The notes under the pieces: generated by a model
Database searches by the model: none
What the model was told of the DNA's origin: nothing
Seen by the model: the letters and a program-made list of their open reading frames with translations, nothing else
Translations under genes and position numbers: made by a program
NCBI RefSeq assembly: GCF_016888335.1
Contig: NZ_JAFEJG010000004.1
Location: 1,488,001-1,552,000 of the forward strand
Origin: Janibacter endophyticus
GTDB lineage: Bacteria > Actinomycetota > Actinomycetes > Actinomycetales > Dermatophilaceae
Length of the DNA: 64,000 bases
Reading direction: 5' to 3'
Shown here: one piece after another, positions 62,484 to 64,000 of the stretch
Numbering within the stretch: position 1 is the first letter of the stretch
Layout: each line of letters opens with the position of its first letter

Positions 62484-63670
62484 CAGGCCTTCTCGAGTTG
62501 TGCTGCAACGACGTCCGCTGCGGTGCGGGGGTTCAGGGCGATTGTGTGGGGTCGGGCGGGGTGGCCGCAGGCGCGTTCACAACCGATGACGTGCACCGGC
62601 GACCCGGCAGGGTCGATCAGCGGTGCTGCCGCCCGGGCGAGGTCACGTGTGGGGGTGGTGGTCCGAGCGCAGGCGGGGGCCCCGGCGCAGGCGGTGAGGA
62701 CGGTCCACGGGGAGTCGGGGGCGGTGACGAATCCTGCCGTCGCGAGCTCCTCGGCCCGCGCCGCGGCACCCGGGACGACGATCGAGCGCCAGGGCGTAAC
62801 CGCCAATCGCTGACCCGACCCTTCTGGCTGAGGTGCGATGCCGTCCGCGGCCGAGCCCTGAAGGCCCTCCACCATCGCCGGCGTCAGCAACCCCAGCGGC
62901 ACGAGCGCCACGAGGTCCGCACCGACGGGTCCCGGCGCAGGCGGGTCTCCTGCCACGACGTCGAAGGGGAGGGACCCCGGCAGGAGGTCAGCTCGGGCCG
63001 CCTCGGGCAGGTCGCGCAGGTTCCACGTGCGGGTGTCGGGGCGGGCAGCGAGGAAGCTGCGGGCGACGTCGAGAGCTGTCTCGGCGGCCTCATCGCGCGG
63101 GACGGTGACCGCGCGGCCGTCCGCGACGACGTGCACGGTGGCTGAGGTGCGAGCAGCTGGGCCCGACGGTCCGCGTGGGTGCCTCGACGTCACGTCAGAG
63201 CGCGGGGAGGCGACGATCGCGACGTCCCACGGCTCGGCGAGCACGGGGCCGCCGGGGGAGGTGACGGCGAGCAGGAACCGCCCCGGCAGCTCGGCCAACC
63301 CGGGATCGCCGAGCAGGCCCTCGTCGAGCGCGGTGACGAGGGGGTCGAGCCCGGCGTGCGGGTCGGCGACGATGTTACGGGCCTTGTCGTGGGGTCCGGA
63401 GGGAACGAGCCGGAGGTCGTCGATCGCCGTGATGAGCTCACGGGGTAGCGGGTCGGGCAGGCCGCGCAGCTGCAGGCTGCCTCGCGAGGTTAGCGTGACC
63501 TCGGGGTCGCCGAAACGGCCTGCGAGAGAAGAGATCGCGTACAAGGTGGACGCGTCCACCCGACCACCGGGGATGCGCAGGCGCACCATTGCCCCGTCCG
63601 CAGAGACGAAGGGGGTGAGCAGGCCCGGGCAGCGGTCGGCACCGCTGCGGGAGGGGCTCGGTGTCGTCAC
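62483..63670 (-). CDS. cobG: Precorrin-3B synthase
   Basis: A 395-residue CobG, the O2-dependent hydroxylase that marks the aerobic B12 route. Two ferredoxin-like nitrite/sulfite-reductase half-domains are visible (MVRLRIPGGRVDASTLYAIS, GDPEVTLTSRGSLQLRGLPD; AADGIAPQPEGSGQRLAVTP). The 4Fe-4S cysteines are in LTACAGAPACART and VIGCERACGHP. The GTG at 63670 is chosen since the frame above it is non-homologous. It is the first gene of cobG-cobH-cobIJ and is divergent from the cobN leader. Confidence 0.9.
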   Translation of the reverse strand: MTTPSPSRSGADRCPGLLTPFVSADGAMVRLRIPGGRVDASTLYAISSLAGRFGDPEVTLTSRGSLQLRGLPDPLPRELITAIDDLRLVPSGPHDKARNIVADPHAGLDPLVTALDEGLLGDPGLAELPGRFLLAVTSPGGPVLAEPWDVAIVASPRSDVTSRHPRGPSGPAARTSATVHVVADGRAVTVPRDEAAETALDVARSFLAARPDTRTWNLRDLPEAARADLLPGSLPFDVVAGDPPAPGPVGADLVALVPLGLLTPAMVEGLQGSAADGIAPQPEGSGQRLAVTPWRSIVVPGAAARAEELATAGFVTAPDSPWTVLTACAGAPACARTTTPTRDLARAAAPLIDPAGSPVHVIGCERACGHPARPHTIALNPRTAADVVAAQLEKA

Positions 63671-63675
63671 GGCAG

Positions 63676-63704
63676 GGCAGCCTACGCGGCCCCGGTAGGC
63701 TGCC
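63676..63704. promoter_or_regulatory. Palindromic divergent promoter between cobG and cobN
   Basis: GGCAGCCTAC (63676-63685) and GTAGGCTGCC (63695-63704) are exact complements around 9 bases. Each arm carries TAGGCT reading outward: on the minus strand 8 bases before the cobG GTG, on the plus strand just before the cobN riboswitch leader. The palindrome therefore seems to present two -10 boxes back to back. Confidence 0.6.
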
Positions 63705-63707
63705 GGA

Positions 63708-63850
63708 CAACCGAGCAGCGCGGAACCCGGTGCGAGTCCGGGACGGTCCCGCCACTGTGAGCGAAGCCCCCTTCGCGAGTCAGACACGCTCTGCCGGCCG
63801 CCCTGCACGAGACCGTGCGGGTCACTCACTTCGAACCGCGGGGCGCGGAC
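63708..63850 (+). promoter_or_regulatory. Cobalamin (B12) riboswitch upstream of cobN
   Basis: GGAACCCGGTGCGAGTCCGG (63722-63741) is followed by GACGGTCCCGCCACTGTGAG with the B12-box core at 63750-63760, a GCGAAG/CTTCGC hairpin (63761-63776) and CGAGTCAGACACG (63776-63788). The rest of the leader runs to AAGGAG ahead of the GTG at 63872. Confidence 0.95.
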
Positions 63851-63871
63851 CCCCGCCAAGGAGCCCACGAC

Positions 63872-64000
63872 GTGACGACCGTCGCCCTGCTGTCCACCTC
63901 CGACACCGACCTGCTCAGTGCCCGCGCCGCCGCCGAGGACGGAGCCCACTATGTCGTCGGCAACCCCGCCCGTCTCACCGACGAGCAGATCGCCGAGCGC
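63872..64000 (+). CDS. cobN: Cobaltochelatase subunit CobN, N-terminal end (partial)
   Basis: The first 43 codons of a gene cut by the window end. TTVALLSTSDTDLLSARAAA and YVVGNPARLTDEQIAER match the start of actinobacterial CobN, the large subunit that inserts cobalt into hydrogenobyrinate a,c-diamide (full proteins are about 1200 residues). The GTG at 63872 follows AAGGAGCCCACGAC. The B12 riboswitch ahead supports the identity. Confidence 0.88.
   Translation, partial: MTTVALLSTSDTDLLSARAAAEDGAHYVVGNPARLTDEQIAER

Overview
The window is a high-GC (roughly 70% or more by eye) actinobacterial chromosome segment. The gene order rpsB-tsf-pyrH-frr-cdsA-rlmN ... dxr-rip1-ispG-GNAT ... proS-cobA-cobB-cobO-chelatase follows the backbone I recall from Mycobacterium and many other Actinobacteria. 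Gene content and style suggest a member of the Intrasporangiaceae (Janibacter-like), but that is inference; no rRNA gene is present to settle it. I see no tRNA, rRNA, CRISPR array or prophage.

Layout. 0-7.8 kb: unidentified gene end, DapC-like aminotransferase, rpsB-tsf, a TetR regulator, pyrH-frr-cdsA-rlmN. 7.8-8.4 kb: a non-coding gap holding a decayed IS5-family transposase fragment. 8.4-10.5 kb: LOG-family nucleosidase and an NAD-epimerase. 10.6-21.1 kb: a putrescine/polyamine island: oxidase, class III aminotransferase, Lrp regulator, aminobutyraldehyde dehydrogenase, the PotDABC ABC importer and a saccharopine-dehydrogenase-like enzyme. 21.1-27.7 kb: threonine aldolase coupled to a DUF6421 protein, DUF429, a pyrimidine-dimer glycosylase homologue, GabD, and a secreted/anchored barnase-type RNase with its barstar. 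27.7-34 kb: dxr, rip1, a Tat-exported AMIN-like protein, ispG and two GNAT proteins. 34-39.3 kb: a nitrite/nitric-oxide module (membrane-anchored cupredoxin-CuNIR fusion, polytopic membrane protein, hemerythrin, DUF2249, divergent Cys-containing HTH regulator). 39.3-45.7 kb: sirtuin, proS, HAD phosphatase, amylosucrase-family GH13, then a rearrangement scar where a broken aminoglycoside phosphotransferase abuts an internally deleted second copy of the HAD gene's 3' end.

45.7-64 kb is an aerobic cobalamin locus: cobK, cobD-cobU-cobS-cobA-cobBC-cobO-chlID (one minus-strand operon behind a B12 riboswitch), cobL-cobM, a second riboswitch driving the cobalt ECF transporter cbiMNQO, cobIJ-cobH-cobG, and a third riboswitch ahead of cobN (cut by the window end). 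Together they cover cobalt import, most corrin-ring methylation steps, cobalt insertion, amidation, adenosylation and nucleotide-loop assembly. CobF, CobQ, CobE, BluB and CobT are not seen here.

Window-wide features. The octamer CGAAGGGG/CCCCTTCG occurs about 60 times (about 1 per kb, near ten times a simple composition expectation) and forms the stem bases of two intergenic hairpin terminators. Several genes have a TAnnnT-type -10 box only 6-8 nt before the start codon, which predicts leaderless mRNAs.
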